A DNA stretch of 64,000 bases from assembly GCF_947491795.1 (NCBI RefSeq), contig NZ_CANLKW010000002.1, forward strand, positions 934,139 to 998,138, given 5' to 3'. The translations under genes were made by a program, and so were the position numbers. This DNA is from an uncultured Roseobacter sp. GTDB lineage: Bacteria; Pseudomonadota; Alphaproteobacteria; Rhodobacterales; Rhodobacteraceae. Below, piece by piece: positions 35,417 through 44,993 of this stretch; within the stretch, counting starts at the first letter, position 1, and every line of letters starts with the position of its first letter. The notes beneath the pieces are model-generated. The model was not told the DNA's origin and searched no databases. It saw only the letters and a list, made by a program, of their open reading frames with translations.

Positions 35417-36295
35417 TCATCTGACCGCTCCCATTGTCATGCCCTGCACAAAGTATTTTCGGATGATCAGAGCGAGTACGAACATGGGCAGCATGATGAT
35501 GATGCCGGCAGCACTCAGCAGGTTCCACAGATCGCCTTCTTCCGCCTTGAACAGTGCAAGACCGATGGGCAGGGTGACCGCATCCTTGTTTGTCAGGATC
35601 AGGGCGAACAAAAATTCGTTCCAGGCGATGATGAAGCAGAAAATACCGGCCGTCAGCAAACCTGGTGCGGCCATAGGCAATACTATGTTTCGGATTACCT
35701 GTATTCTTGATGAGCCATCAACCATTGCCGCCTCTTCGGTTTCCATCGGGATGCCATCGATGAACCCTTTGATCATCCAGATGGCGAACGGCATCACGAT
35801 GGCCAGGTTCACCAGGATCAGCCCCAGCCGCGTATCAAGCAGCCCGATATCTCGAAACATCACAAAAAATGGCAGGATGATCACGACCGCCGGAACGAAT
35901 TGCGTGGCGAGGATAATCACGAGCATTGCCGTTTCACCACGAAGCTCGAACCTGCTGAAGGAATAGGCGGCCATTGTTGCAATGGGGATCGCAAAAACGA
36001 CTGTGACAAAGGCGACGATCGTAGAGTTCAGCAACTTGTCACCCAGGTAATAGGGTGCGTCAAAGACGAGGCCAAAATTTTCCAGGGTGGGCGTAAAGAA
36101 CAGTTTCAGCTGGTAAACATCCACGTGCGTTTTGAATGCCGCCATGAAGATCCAGACAATCGGTGTGAGCATAATGATGATTGCAATCAGGATCAGAAAG
36201 CTCTGGAGTGCCCAGCTTATCCGCTTTTTCTGTTTTCCGGTGATGCCGCTGCGCCGGCCGGAGTTTTGCTGGTCGGACGTGGGAGAAGTTGTCAT
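35417..36295 (-). CDS. Sugar-type ABC transporter permease (MalG-like)
   Basis: 292 residues with six TM helices, a cytoplasmic polar N-terminal tail of about 25 residues, and the EAA loop MVDGSSRIQVIRNIVLPMAAPG. It is the second permease of the importer. Spacing to the first permease is 3 bp. Confidence 0.93.
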   Translation of the reverse strand: MTTSPTSDQQNSGRRSGITGKQKKRISWALQSFLILIAIIIMLTPIVWIFMAAFKTHVDVYQLKLFFTPTLENFGLVFDAPYYLGDKLLNSTIVAFVTVVFAIPIATMAAYSFSRFELRGETAMLVIILATQFVPAVVIILPFFVMFRDIGLLDTRLGLILVNLAIVMPFAIWMIKGFIDGIPMETEEAAMVDGSSRIQVIRNIVLPMAAPGLLTAGIFCFIIAWNEFLFALILTNKDAVTLPIGLALFKAEEGDLWNLLSAAGIIIMLPMFVLALIIRKYFVQGMTMGAVR

Positions 36296-36298
36296 GTC

Positions 36299-37171
36299 TC
36301 AGTTCTTTCTGAACACAAATTTGGCATAGGCGTAGGTCAGGAAAATCATCGGGATCACCATCAGCCATGCTACCGAAGCGGCATAGCCGATCTGGCCGTA
36401 CTTCATGCCGTTAAAGTAGATGTAGTGGCTCAGCGTTTGCGTGGCCGTGCCCGGACCGCCGTTTGTTAACATGAAAATCTGATCAAATGTCTTGAGGCTG
36501 AAGATCGACTTCAGGATGATTACTACCGCCAGGACGGGCGCAAGCTGGGGCAGTGTGATATCCCTGAAAACCCTCCATCCCGAAGCGCCATCGACCTGGG
36601 CGGCTTCGATCGTATCCTGCGGAACGCTTGCCAGTCCACCGATCAGAACCAGTGTCAGAAACGGGATCCAGCCCCATACGTCGGCCATCACGCAGACGGC
36701 AAAAGCCAGAACCGGATCGGCAAGCCAGCTGACATCCGCAAGAGGGGGAATGATAACGCCAAAGAAGGCGTCAAACAGCCCGAATTCCGGGTTAAACATA
36801 AAGCGAAAACTGACACCAATGAGCGCGGGGCTCATCGCGAACGGCAGGATGAGCAGCGTCTGCACGCCCGACCGGAACCTCCCACCGGGCGCCAGGAGCA
36901 TTGCCAGGCCAAGGGCCAGTACCGTTGTCAGCGCGACGGTCAGAAATGTATAGACCGTCGTTACCCAGACAGAGTTCCAGAAAGCAGGTTCCTGGCTGAA
37001 CGCCCAGGTAAAGTTCTCCCAACCCAGATACTGATCCAATGACCCGGGCCGGTTCAGGCGTCCAACAGTAAACGACAGACGCAGGCTTTCGATCAGGGGC
37101 CAGACTGCAGTTGCAAAAACCACAAGAACAGCCGGCAGAACCAACAGATATTTCAGCGTGTTGTCGCGCAT
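36299..37171 (-). CDS. Sugar-type ABC transporter permease (MalF-like)
   Basis: 290 residues, six TM helices starting YLLVLPAVLVVFATAVWPL, with the EAA loop EAAQVDGASGWRVFRDITLPQLAPVL. First permease of the importer encoded downstream of the binding-protein gene, separated from it by an 88-bp gap that contains a strong hairpin. Confidence 0.93.
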   Translation of the reverse strand: MRDNTLKYLLVLPAVLVVFATAVWPLIESLRLSFTVGRLNRPGSLDQYLGWENFTWAFSQEPAFWNSVWVTTVYTFLTVALTTVLALGLAMLLAPGGRFRSGVQTLLILPFAMSPALIGVSFRFMFNPEFGLFDAFFGVIIPPLADVSWLADPVLAFAVCVMADVWGWIPFLTLVLIGGLASVPQDTIEAAQVDGASGWRVFRDITLPQLAPVLAVVIILKSIFSLKTFDQIFMLTNGGPGTATQTLSHYIYFNGMKYGQIGYAASVAWLMVIPMIFLTYAYAKFVFRKN

Positions 37172-37191
37172 GACACCTCCGGCATCCTGAG

Positions 37192-37219
37192 ATCTGCCCC
37201 ACCAGTTTGCGGGGCAGAT
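37192..37219 (-). terminator. Hairpin between binding-protein and permease genes
   Basis: On the minus-strand transcript ATCTGCCCC (37219-37211) pairs with GGGGCAGAT (37200-37192) over nine perfect bp with a ten-base loop. No U-tract follows. Position and form match the aapJ-aapQ hairpin, suggesting it sets the ratio of binding protein to permease. Confidence 0.65.
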
Positions 37220-37259
37220 TTTGGTTTAACCGGACCGCGGCCCGGTCAGGGAGGAAGGG

Positions 37260-38582
37260 TTATTCGATGCGACCGGCACGTTTCAGAACGCGTGTTGCCT
37301 GTTCTGCGGCATCCATCATCAACTGGCGGGTGTCTCCCCCGGCGGCAGCCTCGGCGATTGCAGCAGACAGGATATCACCTACTTCCGGCCATTCCGGGAT
37401 CTGCGGCATGATGTCGGATTCCTTAAGTGACTCCCATGCGGCTTTCTGAATGCCGTCGTTTGCAGCATTCACATCGGGGTCCTGAAGCGAGCTGACGTGT
37501 GTTACCACGTTGTTAACGATTGGTTTTCCTGCCACTTCACGCTCGACAGCATTTGCCTTGTCCATCTCCGGGTTCGACAGCCACTTGAGAAATTCCCAGG
37601 CGGCATCTTTGTTGTCGGAGTATTCCGAAATCGAGAAAGGCATTGAAATTGCGTAAGTTTTTGTTGTGCCGTTGTAGGACGGCATGCCAGAAAACGCGAC
37701 CTGATCTTTGGTCAGAGTGGATGTATCCGGATTGTAAAAGCCGGAGTAGGCCCACCACCAAACAGGGATCATGGCTGAATTGCCCTGCATAAAGGACTGG
37801 CGCGCATCCTGCTCGACAAAGGCGAGGCTGTTTGGGTTGGTCACGCCGTGCACAGTGTGCAGGGCGATGTAGTCTTCGGTTGCCTGTAATGCCTCTTCTG
37901 ACGTCCATGCCGGCGTCCAGTCGTCATTAAAGACGTCGCCACCTGCGGCCCAGAGGAAGTTGATCCAGATGAAGAGGTTTTGACGGTTGCCGTCGTTATT
38001 ATAGTAAAGAGCCAGCGGCGCGATGTCCGGGTTGGTCTCTTTCAGCTCTTTGCCGATTTCGATGACTTCCTCCCAGCTGGTGGGGGGCTCAGGGATCAGG
38101 TCTTTGCGGTAAAACATGAGCTGCGGATGTGCGCGCAGAGGAAACCCAAGTGTTTCACCTTCAAACTGTGCCGAGCGCGCAAACGCAGCCGGGTACCGGT
38201 CCATTGAAATACCGTCACGCGCCATCAGCTCATCGATCTTCATCAGCCAGTGAGAGTTGGGTGGGCCCCAGCTGTCGAGATAGTTCACAACGTCGAATGT
38301 GCCGTTGGCCGCAATGCCTTCGGCGTTGATTTTTTCCTGAAGCGACCCGAACGGGATAAACGTCCATTCTGTTTCTATGCCTGTAAGCTCGGTGAATTCA
38401 TCGTCCCGCAGCATCAGCCCGTCGAACTGCGGGGTGACAACACTGAGGATGTTCAGTTTGGCTCCCTCAAAAGGTTTGCCCTCCAAAAGGTTGTATGGAA
38501 CGTCTTGTGCAGAAACAGAAAGCGGGGCGAGCAGCATAGTCGCAGCCGCCATTCCGGTCATAAGAAAATTTCTTTTGCGCAT
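37260..38582 (-). CDS. Sugar-type ABC transporter solute-binding protein (SBP family 1)
   Basis: 440 residues from the second of two adjacent ATGs (38582), five bases from a GAGGGAGG ribosome-binding site. Signal peptide RKRNFLMTGMAAATMLLAPLS ends near VSAQD (given in two parts: basic start then hydrophobic core). The mature protein has the extracellular solute-binding family 1 pattern, including AKLNILSVVTPQFDGL, NDDWTPAWTSEEALQATEDY and MPFSISEYSDNKDAAWEFLKW. Ligand is unknown; the family binds oligosaccharides, polyols and related compounds. It is the first gene of the ten-gene operon. Confidence 0.92.
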   Translation of the reverse strand: MRKRNFLMTGMAAATMLLAPLSVSAQDVPYNLLEGKPFEGAKLNILSVVTPQFDGLMLRDDEFTELTGIETEWTFIPFGSLQEKINAEGIAANGTFDVVNYLDSWGPPNSHWLMKIDELMARDGISMDRYPAAFARSAQFEGETLGFPLRAHPQLMFYRKDLIPEPPTSWEEVIEIGKELKETNPDIAPLALYYNNDGNRQNLFIWINFLWAAGGDVFNDDWTPAWTSEEALQATEDYIALHTVHGVTNPNSLAFVEQDARQSFMQGNSAMIPVWWWAYSGFYNPDTSTLTKDQVAFSGMPSYNGTTKTYAISMPFSISEYSDNKDAAWEFLKWLSNPEMDKANAVEREVAGKPIVNNVVTHVSSLQDPDVNAANDGIQKAAWESLKESDIMPQIPEWPEVGDILSAAIAEAAAGGDTRQLMMDAAEQATRVLKRAGRIE

Positions 38583-38632
38583 CATTTCCTCCCTCGTGAT
38601 TCGCAAACTTCAGGTTGAGCATAGGATTGCAA

Positions 38633-38644
38633 GAATACGTATTC
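38633..38644. promoter_or_regulatory. Palindromic candidate operator for the LacI regulator
   Basis: GAATACGTATTC is a perfect 12-bp palindrome 50 bp upstream of the binding-protein start. LacI-family operators are palindromes with a central CG; this one fits, and no other equally good palindrome is seen in the interval. The regulator is encoded within the downstream operon. Confidence 0.5.
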
Positions 38645-38851
38645 AACAAATTTCAGAATTCGTTTGTGATGACCCCGCCGGCGAATGCACATGCGGGAGA
38701 GAAAAAAAATCGCCGTGGCCTGCGCCAGGGTGTACGCAATCCCTGATCGGGCACATCAGCAATAACGGCAGATATCAGGGCCCGCTGGTATATCCCGTAT
38801 CAGGGGGGAAGCGCATGAACGAACGGTTCCACCTGCAGTGCCAACCGGATG

Positions 38852-39331
38852 TCAGTAATCCTCGCCGGCGTATTGATTGGGTACGTTTTCCGCCTTTTGG
38901 TCGCCGATGAATTCCGCCCAGTCACTGCCGGGTCGCCAGATAGACTCCATGATTTCGAATGCCTGCTCATCTGACACCTCGTTGTTGGTTTTGGCGTAGC
39001 GGTAGAAAAACGCGCTGACCCTTGCATTGTAGATGCAATGCACGTGAATAAGCTTGTCGGAATTGGCCTCAAGAACGCTCCTGAAGTCTTCGAAATTCTG
39101 ATCGGTTGGATTTTCAAAATCGACAGGAATGTGGATGTACACCATTCCAAGCCTGGCAACAGTTTCGGCTTCGGTTTCGAGAGCCCCCTCACCATGTCCT
39201 GGACCCGTGTTGACGATATGTGTCACACCGAGGCGCTGAATATCTGCGAGTTGCAAAGCGTCAGGTTGTCCTGAAGTCGTCAGGCGCGCATTAATGCGCC
39301 GCCAGTTCAGAATATCGTCGGGGTCTTTCAT
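38852..39331 (-). CDS. Tyrosine-phosphatase-like protein (HCxxxxR type)
   Basis: 159 residues. INARLTTSGQPDALQLADIQ and THIVNTGPGHGEGALE lead to the P-loop-like HVHCIYNARVSAFFYRYAK, where the Cys and Arg are four residues apart, as in the bacterial phosphatase/sulfurtransferase-like family with HCALNYRVSAF. Expected to be a cytoplasmic phosphatase or sulfur-handling enzyme; substrate unknown. It forms a divergent pair with the GlxA-type regulator together with the neighbouring DUF1272 gene. Confidence 0.8.
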   Translation of the reverse strand: MKDPDDILNWRRINARLTTSGQPDALQLADIQRLGVTHIVNTGPGHGEGALETEAETVARLGMVYIHIPVDFENPTDQNFEDFRSVLEANSDKLIHVHCIYNARVSAFFYRYAKTNNEVSDEQAFEIMESIWRPGSDWAEFIGDQKAENVPNQYAGEDY

Positions 39332-39346
39332 GTCGCCCTCCTTGCT

Positions 39347-39601
39347 TCAAACGTCAAAATCGGAACAGGCAACATGTGCTTTTCTGTAGCGCTCTGTTGA
39401 CGCTGGAAACTTCGAAAGCTTGCTTTTCGGCCGCAAGGGACGGCTTGCGAAGTTGCCACCACAGTTGGGGCAAATGTTGGCAAACCTCTGCTCAGCGCAG
39501 CTTTTGCAGAAAGTACACTCAAATGAGCAGATCACAGCGTCTGTCGAGGATGGTGGCAGACCCCTGTCACAGCACTCGCAATTTGGTTTTAAAATCAGCA
39601 T
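39347..39601 (-). CDS. DUF1272 zinc-ribbon protein
   Basis: 84 residues with eight or more cysteines arranged as two zinc knuckles: PNCECCDRGLPP, VICSFECTFCKSCAEQ and NICPNCGGNF. This is the DUF1272 pattern. It runs into a 25-residue basic tail. It is 15 bp upstream of the phosphatase-like gene on the same strand. Biochemical role unknown. Confidence 0.88.
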   Translation of the reverse strand: MLILKPNCECCDRGLPPSSTDAVICSFECTFCKSCAEQRFANICPNCGGNFASRPLRPKSKLSKFPASTERYRKAHVACSDFDV

Positions 39602-39663
39602 ATCATCATTCCCTGCAATTCGGTTTGTAGACTACCCGCTTACCGTCTGGCAGGAATGACAAC

Positions 39664-40668
39664 ATGACTGCAAAAACGGCCAAAGTGAGACTTCAGCATA
39701 TGAATCCTAAGCTTGTCGTTTTTGTTGTGTATCCGGACATAGTGCTGTTGGATCTGGTTGGTCCGTTGCAGGTGTTCTCTCATGCGCCAGATCCGAAAAC
39801 GCAAGAAAACGGGTACAAGTGTGTAGTTGTGTCGGTAAATGGCGGATCAACTGAGACGAATACCGTCGTCTCAATCCCCAGCCAGCCGGTCTCTGAAATT
39901 GCCGGTCACCACATCCACACGTTGATTGTCGTCGGCGGCGACGGCGCGATACCTGGCATGCGTAACGAACGTCTTGTTGACACTATCAGGACGCTGGCTG
40001 CCCGTTCAGTGCGCGTGTGTTCCGTTTGTTCCGGTGCGCTGGTACTCGCAGCCACTGGTTTGCTGGATGGCAGACGTGCGGTAACGCATTGGGATGATTG
40101 CAGGATGCTCGCAGAAGAATTTCCCAGAGTTCGCGTTGAACCTGATCCGATTTACATCAAGGATGGTGATGTCTGGACATCTGCGGGTATTACGGCGGGC
40201 ATCGACATGGCGCTGGCGATAGTGTCCGAGGATTTGGGGCGGCACTCTGCAATGGCTGTCGCCCGATCGATGGTCGCTCAAATGGTTCGTTCTGGCGGGC
40301 AATCGCAATTCAGTCCGGCTCTGGGGCGACAGGCAATTGACGGCGCAGGGCGTTTTGAAGCTTTGCATGCATGGATTCAGGAAAACCTCGATGCGCCCTT
40401 GCCCGTTGAGACCCTGGCGGACAGGGCCGGCATGAGCGCGCGCAATTTCTCGCGTATCTATTCAAAAACTATGGGGATTACGCCGGCCAAGGCGGTCGAG
40501 GCTATGCGGATCGAAAAAGCACAGGACCTGTTGGCGGCGAGCTCTATGAGTATCAAGCAGATCGCCACGGAGTGTGGTTTCAACGGAGAAGACCGTATGC
40601 GCCGCGCGTTTGTCAGGGCTATGAATTTGTCACCTTCCGAATACCGGCAGAACTTTCAGATTTCGTGA
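39664..40668 (+). CDS. GlxA-family transcriptional regulator (DJ-1/PfpI plus AraC HTH)
   Basis: 334 residues. The N-terminal class-I glutamine amidotransferase-like domain (KLVVFVVYPDIVLLDLVGPLQVF, given as its start) contains VCSVCSGALVLAATGLLDG with the nucleophile-position Cys. The C-terminal AraC domain has two HTH units: ETLADRAGMSARNFSRIYSK and IKQIATECGFNGEDRMRRAF. Such regulators often control catabolism of quaternary amines, amides or amino-acid derivatives, which would fit the peptide/amide gene set that starts 640 bp downstream; that link is inference. Confidence 0.93.
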   Translation: MTAKTAKVRLQHMNPKLVVFVVYPDIVLLDLVGPLQVFSHAPDPKTQENGYKCVVVSVNGGSTETNTVVSIPSQPVSEIAGHHIHTLIVVGGDGAIPGMRNERLVDTIRTLAARSVRVCSVCSGALVLAATGLLDGRRAVTHWDDCRMLAEEFPRVRVEPDPIYIKDGDVWTSAGITAGIDMALAIVSEDLGRHSAMAVARSMVAQMVRSGGQSQFSPALGRQAIDGAGRFEALHAWIQENLDAPLPVETLADRAGMSARNFSRIYSKTMGITPAKAVEAMRIEKAQDLLAASSMSIKQIATECGFNGEDRMRRAFVRAMNLSPSEYRQNFQIS

Positions 40669-41306
40669 CGGGATTGTAGATGGGTGTCCGCACCGTTTCT
40701 TTGCGCATACGGTCCGTCGTTTCCATCCCGGATCTGGTGGAAACCGCGGCCCATCAGCTTTCGAGAATGTTCATGTGATTGAGCAGGTTGGGTACGGGGC
40801 AATCAGGACGTTGAAACGGTGATCCGGGTGTGGTGGTTCAATGCACCCGACGGATTGTTTGCTTTCAGGTCTGGCGCTGATGGCGAGGCCCGGCTTTCTA
40901 CCAACGGCGGCTCCATTTCAGCGGCAAGTCAGTCGTTTCACCAACAGGAATGTAAACTCAAAAAGTTTTATACTGCTTTGATGATCAGATTAAAAACGGC
41001 TGGCCGGGTTTCTTGCTGGACATCAGTAACGTTCTCTTTTGGGTGTATGCCGGGAGCAACATCCGGACCAATTTCAGCCGATCAATGATAGCCAGTCTGT
41101 GTATCGGGAAACTGACTGAACCCAAGCGACTGGTGACACTTCAGCATCACTGAGGAACAACAGAGTTATTTGCCTAAAAAAGTGCCGGAACTATTTGGAC
41201 AAAAGACGGTCGGGGGATTTCTGTTGACTCGCTGGAGAGTTTCAGCTTCCGTACCAATCTGTAATTGGTTCGCCTTTTTGTTGGGAATTGTCTACAGGAA
41301 GACTCT
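40669..41306. other. Long gene-free interval upstream of the peptide importer
   Basis: 638 bases without a convincing gene; short open frames show no recognisable family. It must contain the promoter for the peptide importer operon. The region around 40900-41080 is more AT-rich and has scattered T-runs. No clear palindromic operator was seen. Confidence 0.4.
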
Positions 41307-42338
41307 GTGCCGAACATAATTCAAAACAGAACGTCAGCTGCTCAGAACGGCGCGCAGGCTCACGCGATGGAGCTGGTGGATCTTTCACTACGCTTTCGCG
41401 GTCAGCCAAATGACGTTGTCGATCAGGTTTCTCTGGCCGTTGGGCAGGGGGAGGTTCTGTGCGTCGTTGGCGAGTCGGGATGCGGAAAGAGCGTAACAGC
41501 CATGGCCCTGATGGGGCTTCTGTCTCCGGATTATTCCATAATTTCATCTGGAAACCTGAATGTTGGAGGGATATCCTTTGATCTCACGCGTGATGCTCTG
41601 CCGCGTGAGATGCGCGGTAGCCGCGTAGCCATGATTTTCCAGGAGCCGATGACGTCTCTCAATCCTGTGTTCCGGATCGGTGATCAGATATGCGAGGCGA
41701 TTCTCAGTCACGGTAACGTCAGCCGTTCTGACGCGATGGCGCGCGCCGAAGAAATGTTGAAGCGCGTTGGAATCGCAAACCCTGCGCAACGCCTGTTTGA
41801 GTTTCCGCACCAATTGTCCGGTGGTATGCGGCAACGTGTAATGATTGCAATGGCTCTGGCCAACGATCCACAGGTTCTCATCGCGGATGAGCCGACGACC
41901 GCGCTCGATGTGACAATACAGGCTCAGATTCTCGACCTTATCCGCGACCTGCGGGATGACACCGGTATGGGTACGATCATGATTACTCACGACCTTGGCG
42001 TCGTTGCGGAAATTGCTGATCGTGTGGCTGTCATGTATGGTGGGCAGGTGGTTGAGCAAGGTCCGGTTCGGGACGTTTTTGAGAACCCGCAGCACCCCTA
42101 CACAATTGGCCTGATGAGTGCCATGCCACGGTTGGATCGCCCGGGTGGCCGGCTGGCTATTGTTCCGGGGACCGTGCCAGCCATCTCCAATATGCCGGAT
42201 GGTTGCCGTTTCAGAACGCGATGCGCCTTTGCAACATCCGAATGTGAACGCCGCCCCGGGCTGTCCGAATTTGCCGCGCAACACAGCGTCGCCTGTCACT
42301 TCGCGCCTCTGGAAGAAAACATCGGGGTTACAGCATGA
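41307..42338 (+). CDS. Peptide ABC transporter ATPase (DppD/OppD type)
   Basis: 343 residues from the GTG at 41307, which has AGGAAG six bases upstream; an ATG at 41265 is less likely. Walker A GESGCGKSVTAMALMGL, signature LSGGMRQRVMIAMAL, Walker B VLIADEPTTALDVTI and switch MITHDLGVVAEI. The C-terminal oligopeptide extension has the CRFRTRCAFATSECERRPGL cysteine motif that binds an iron-sulfur cluster in DppD-type ATPases. Its stop overlaps the next ATG. Confidence 0.94.
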   Translation: MPNIIQNRTSAAQNGAQAHAMELVDLSLRFRGQPNDVVDQVSLAVGQGEVLCVVGESGCGKSVTAMALMGLLSPDYSIISSGNLNVGGISFDLTRDALPREMRGSRVAMIFQEPMTSLNPVFRIGDQICEAILSHGNVSRSDAMARAEEMLKRVGIANPAQRLFEFPHQLSGGMRQRVMIAMALANDPQVLIADEPTTALDVTIQAQILDLIRDLRDDTGMGTIMITHDLGVVAEIADRVAVMYGGQVVEQGPVRDVFENPQHPYTIGLMSAMPRLDRPGGRLAIVPGTVPAISNMPDGCRFRTRCAFATSECERRPGLSEFAAQHSVACHFAPLEENIGVTA

Positions 42339-43456
42339 GTGATCAGGTCATTCTGCAGGCCATCGATGTCGTCAAACACTTTGGAGGCGGCGATGGTTGG
42401 CTGACGCGCGCCCCGGTTGTCCAGGCTGTGGATGGCTTATCGTTCGACGTCATGCGAGGCGAAACATTTGCAATCGTCGGCGAAAGCGGTTGCGGGAAAT
42501 CGACGCTTGCGCGGCTTTTGATGCGCCTCCTGAGCCAGACCTCCGGCGATGTCCTGTTCGAAGGGCGCCAGATCAGCTCTGTCGAAGGAGAAGAGCTTCG
42601 AAAGCTGCGCCGGGACATGCAGTTTATCTTTCAGGATCCGTTTTCATCGCTGAACCCCAGGATGACAGTGGGCAAACTGGTCGGTGAGCCGCTGGAAGTG
42701 CATGCACCGGAACTGTCCGCTCGGGAGCGCCGCTCAAAAGTGGCGACGCTGCTGCGGCAGGTCGGTCTGCGTCAGGAACATGCTGACAGATATCCGCATG
42801 AATTCAGTGGCGGGCAGCGGCAGCGTGTTGGCATTGCCAGGGCCCTGGCATCCGGTCCGAAGCTGATCATCGGTGATGAACCCGTTTCAGCGCTCGACGT
42901 GTCCGTTCAGGCTCAGGTTATAAACCTGCTTGGGGATATTTCCCGTGAGCTTGGGCTGACACTGGTCATAATCGCTCATGATCTGGGAGTGATCCGGCAC
43001 ATGAGTGATCGCGTGGCTGTAATGTATCTTGGACGAATCGTTGAGATTGGTTCGACCGAAGATGTGTTTACGGACCCAAAGCACCCTTATACCCAGGCTC
43101 TGCTCGCAGCAATTCCGTCGATGGATGGAAAGAGGACGGATCATAGTGCAACTGTGAAGGGCGAAATGCCCAGCCCGTCTGATCCTCCTTCTGGTTGCCG
43201 CTTCCACACCAGATGCCCCTATGCACAGGATCGGTGCAGATCAGAAACGCCGCATCTGAGTCCCGGTGCCCGGCGGTCTCATCAGGTGGCGTGTCATTTT
43301 TCGGAAACACTGGAACGCCCGGCGTCGCTTGTTGCGCCAAAACCGAGATCAGAAACTGTTGAAGCCCGTTTTGCGCTGTACCGCGCGGCGACAGAGGGCG
43401 GAACCGTAAAGCATTTAAAAAACCCAAATCAACACCAACAGACAGAGAGGACCTGA
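42335..43456 (+). CDS. Peptide ABC transporter ATPase (DppF/OppF type)
   Basis: 373 residues, second ATPase of the importer. Walker A GESGCGKSTLARLLMRL, signature [15 protein letters not shown], Walker B LIIGDEPVSALDVSV. The C-terminal motif CRFHTRCPYAQDRCRSETP is present. An unusual polar tail of about 40 residues follows it. ATGA overlap with the first ATPase gene. Confidence 0.94.
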   Translation: MSDQVILQAIDVVKHFGGGDGWLTRAPVVQAVDGLSFDVMRGETFAIVGESGCGKSTLARLLMRLLSQTSGDVLFEGRQISSVEGEELRKLRRDMQFIFQDPFSSLNPRMTVGKLVGEPLEVHAPELSARERRSKVATLLRQVGLRQEHADRYPHEFSGGQRQRVGIARALASGPKLIIGDEPVSALDVSVQAQVINLLGDISRELGLTLVIIAHDLGVIRHMSDRVAVMYLGRIVEIGSTEDVFTDPKHPYTQALLAAIPSMDGKRTDHSATVKGEMPSPSDPPSGCRFHTRCPYAQDRCRSETPHLSPGARRSHQVACHFSETLERPASLVAPKPRSETVEARFALYRAATEGGTVKHLKNPNQHQQTERT

Positions 43457-43458
43457 CA

Positions 43459-44979
43459 ATGTCACAACTGAAAAAGGCCATGATCACGGCACTGGTCGGC
43501 GCGACTGCGCTGACAGCAAGCCCGATTTTCGCCAAGGATCTGCGGATTGCATTGCAATCTGACGCCGATGTACTGGACCCCGACCAGTCGCGGACGTTTG
43601 TAGGCCGGATCGTCTATGCGTCCCTGTGCGATAAGCTTGTTGATATCACGCCGAACCTGGAGATCATTCCGCAACTGGCGACATCCTGGACAACTTCTGA
43701 CGACGGCACCGCGGTCACAATGCAGTTGCGTGAAGGTGTCGTGTTCCATGATGGCACACCCTTTAATGCAGAGGCGGTTGCCGCAAACATTGAACGCTCG
43801 CAAACACTGGATGAATCGAGGCGCAAATCTGAACTTGCCTCCATCACCTCGACAGAAGTCACGGGCGAATACGAAATAGTACTGAGTCTGGCAGGGCCCG
43901 ATGCGACGCTTATGGCGCAGCTTGCGGACCGTGCAGGTATGATGATCTCTCCCACGGCGGCTGCGGCAGCAGGTGCAGATTTCGGTCTCAATCCCGTTTG
44001 CTCAGGCGCCTTCAGTTTTTCTGAGCGTGTGGCACAGGACAAAATCGTTCTGACCCGGTTTGACGACTATTGGAATGCGGAAGCGATCAACTTTGACAGC
44101 GTTACATTCCTTCCGATCCCTGACACTACAGTACGACTTGCGAACCTGCAGTCTGGTGATATCGACATGCTGGAACGCCTCGCAGCCACAGATCTGACCC
44201 AGGCACGGGGCGACTCCGGTATTGTTGTCGAAAGTGCTGTTTCGCTGGGATACCAGGGGATTACCTTTAACATCAACAATGGTGCACGCGGCGACAACCC
44301 CTGGGGCAATGACAAACGACTGCGCCAGGCTCTCAGCTATGCAATCGACCGCGAGGCGCTAAACCAGGTGGTCTTCGATGGTGCTTTTGCCCCGGGAAAC
44401 CAGTCGTTCCCGTCTACGTCCCCGTGGTACAACCAGTCTTTGCCGCTTGAGGGCCGTGATATCGAAAAGGCGAAAGCACTGCTTGCTGAAGCGGGCTTTG
44501 CTGATGGGCTGGAACTGGAAGTTCAGGTGCCAAACTCCACGGAACCGCTTGCCGTGATGCAGGTCGTTCAGGCAATGGCCGCAGAGGCCGGTATTGATAT
44601 CAAACTGACGTCAAAAGAGTTTGCGACCCTTCTGGCAGATCAGTCTGCAGGCGACTACACCGCAAGCCAGATCGGTTGGTCTGGGCGCGTCGACCCTGAT
44701 GGAAACAACCATCAGTTCGTCACGACAAACGGCGGGATCAACGACTCCAAATACTCAAATCCCAAAATGGATGAGTTGATGGACGCTGCCCGCGTTGCCG
44801 GATCAACGGAGGAGCGCAAGGCGCTCTATGACGAAGCAATGACAATCATGCTGGACGATCTGAACCGGGTTTTCCTTTACCATGTCAATTGGATCTGGGC
44901 TCACAACGCCAGCATGAAAGGGTTCACACCCTATCCGGATGGCATGATCCGTCTTGAGAACGTCACCTGGGAAGAATGA
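43459..44979 (+). CDS. Peptide/glutathione-type ABC transporter binding protein (SBP family 5)
   Basis: 506-residue periplasmic binding protein with signal peptide MSQLKKAMITALVGATALTA. The mature region reads LRIALQSDADVLDPDQSRTFV, split before the typical LVDITPNLEIIPQLATSW. Gln-rich ligand loops and the C-terminal DLNRVFLYHVNWIWAHN are as in DppA/GsiB-like proteins. Only two bases follow the upstream stop, so the operon order ATPases-SBP-permeases is unusual but continuous. Confidence 0.93.
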   Translation: MSQLKKAMITALVGATALTASPIFAKDLRIALQSDADVLDPDQSRTFVGRIVYASLCDKLVDITPNLEIIPQLATSWTTSDDGTAVTMQLREGVVFHDGTPFNAEAVAANIERSQTLDESRRKSELASITSTEVTGEYEIVLSLAGPDATLMAQLADRAGMMISPTAAAAAGADFGLNPVCSGAFSFSERVAQDKIVLTRFDDYWNAEAINFDSVTFLPIPDTTVRLANLQSGDIDMLERLAATDLTQARGDSGIVVESAVSLGYQGITFNINNGARGDNPWGNDKRLRQALSYAIDREALNQVVFDGAFAPGNQSFPSTSPWYNQSLPLEGRDIEKAKALLAEAGFADGLELEVQVPNSTEPLAVMQVVQAMAAEAGIDIKLTSKEFATLLADQSAGDYTASQIGWSGRVDPDGNNHQFVTTNGGINDSKYSNPKMDELMDAARVAGSTEERKALYDEAMTIMLDDLNRVFLYHVNWIWAHNASMKGFTPYPDGMIRLENVTWEE

Positions 44980-44993
44980 TCTGAACCCGCCTT

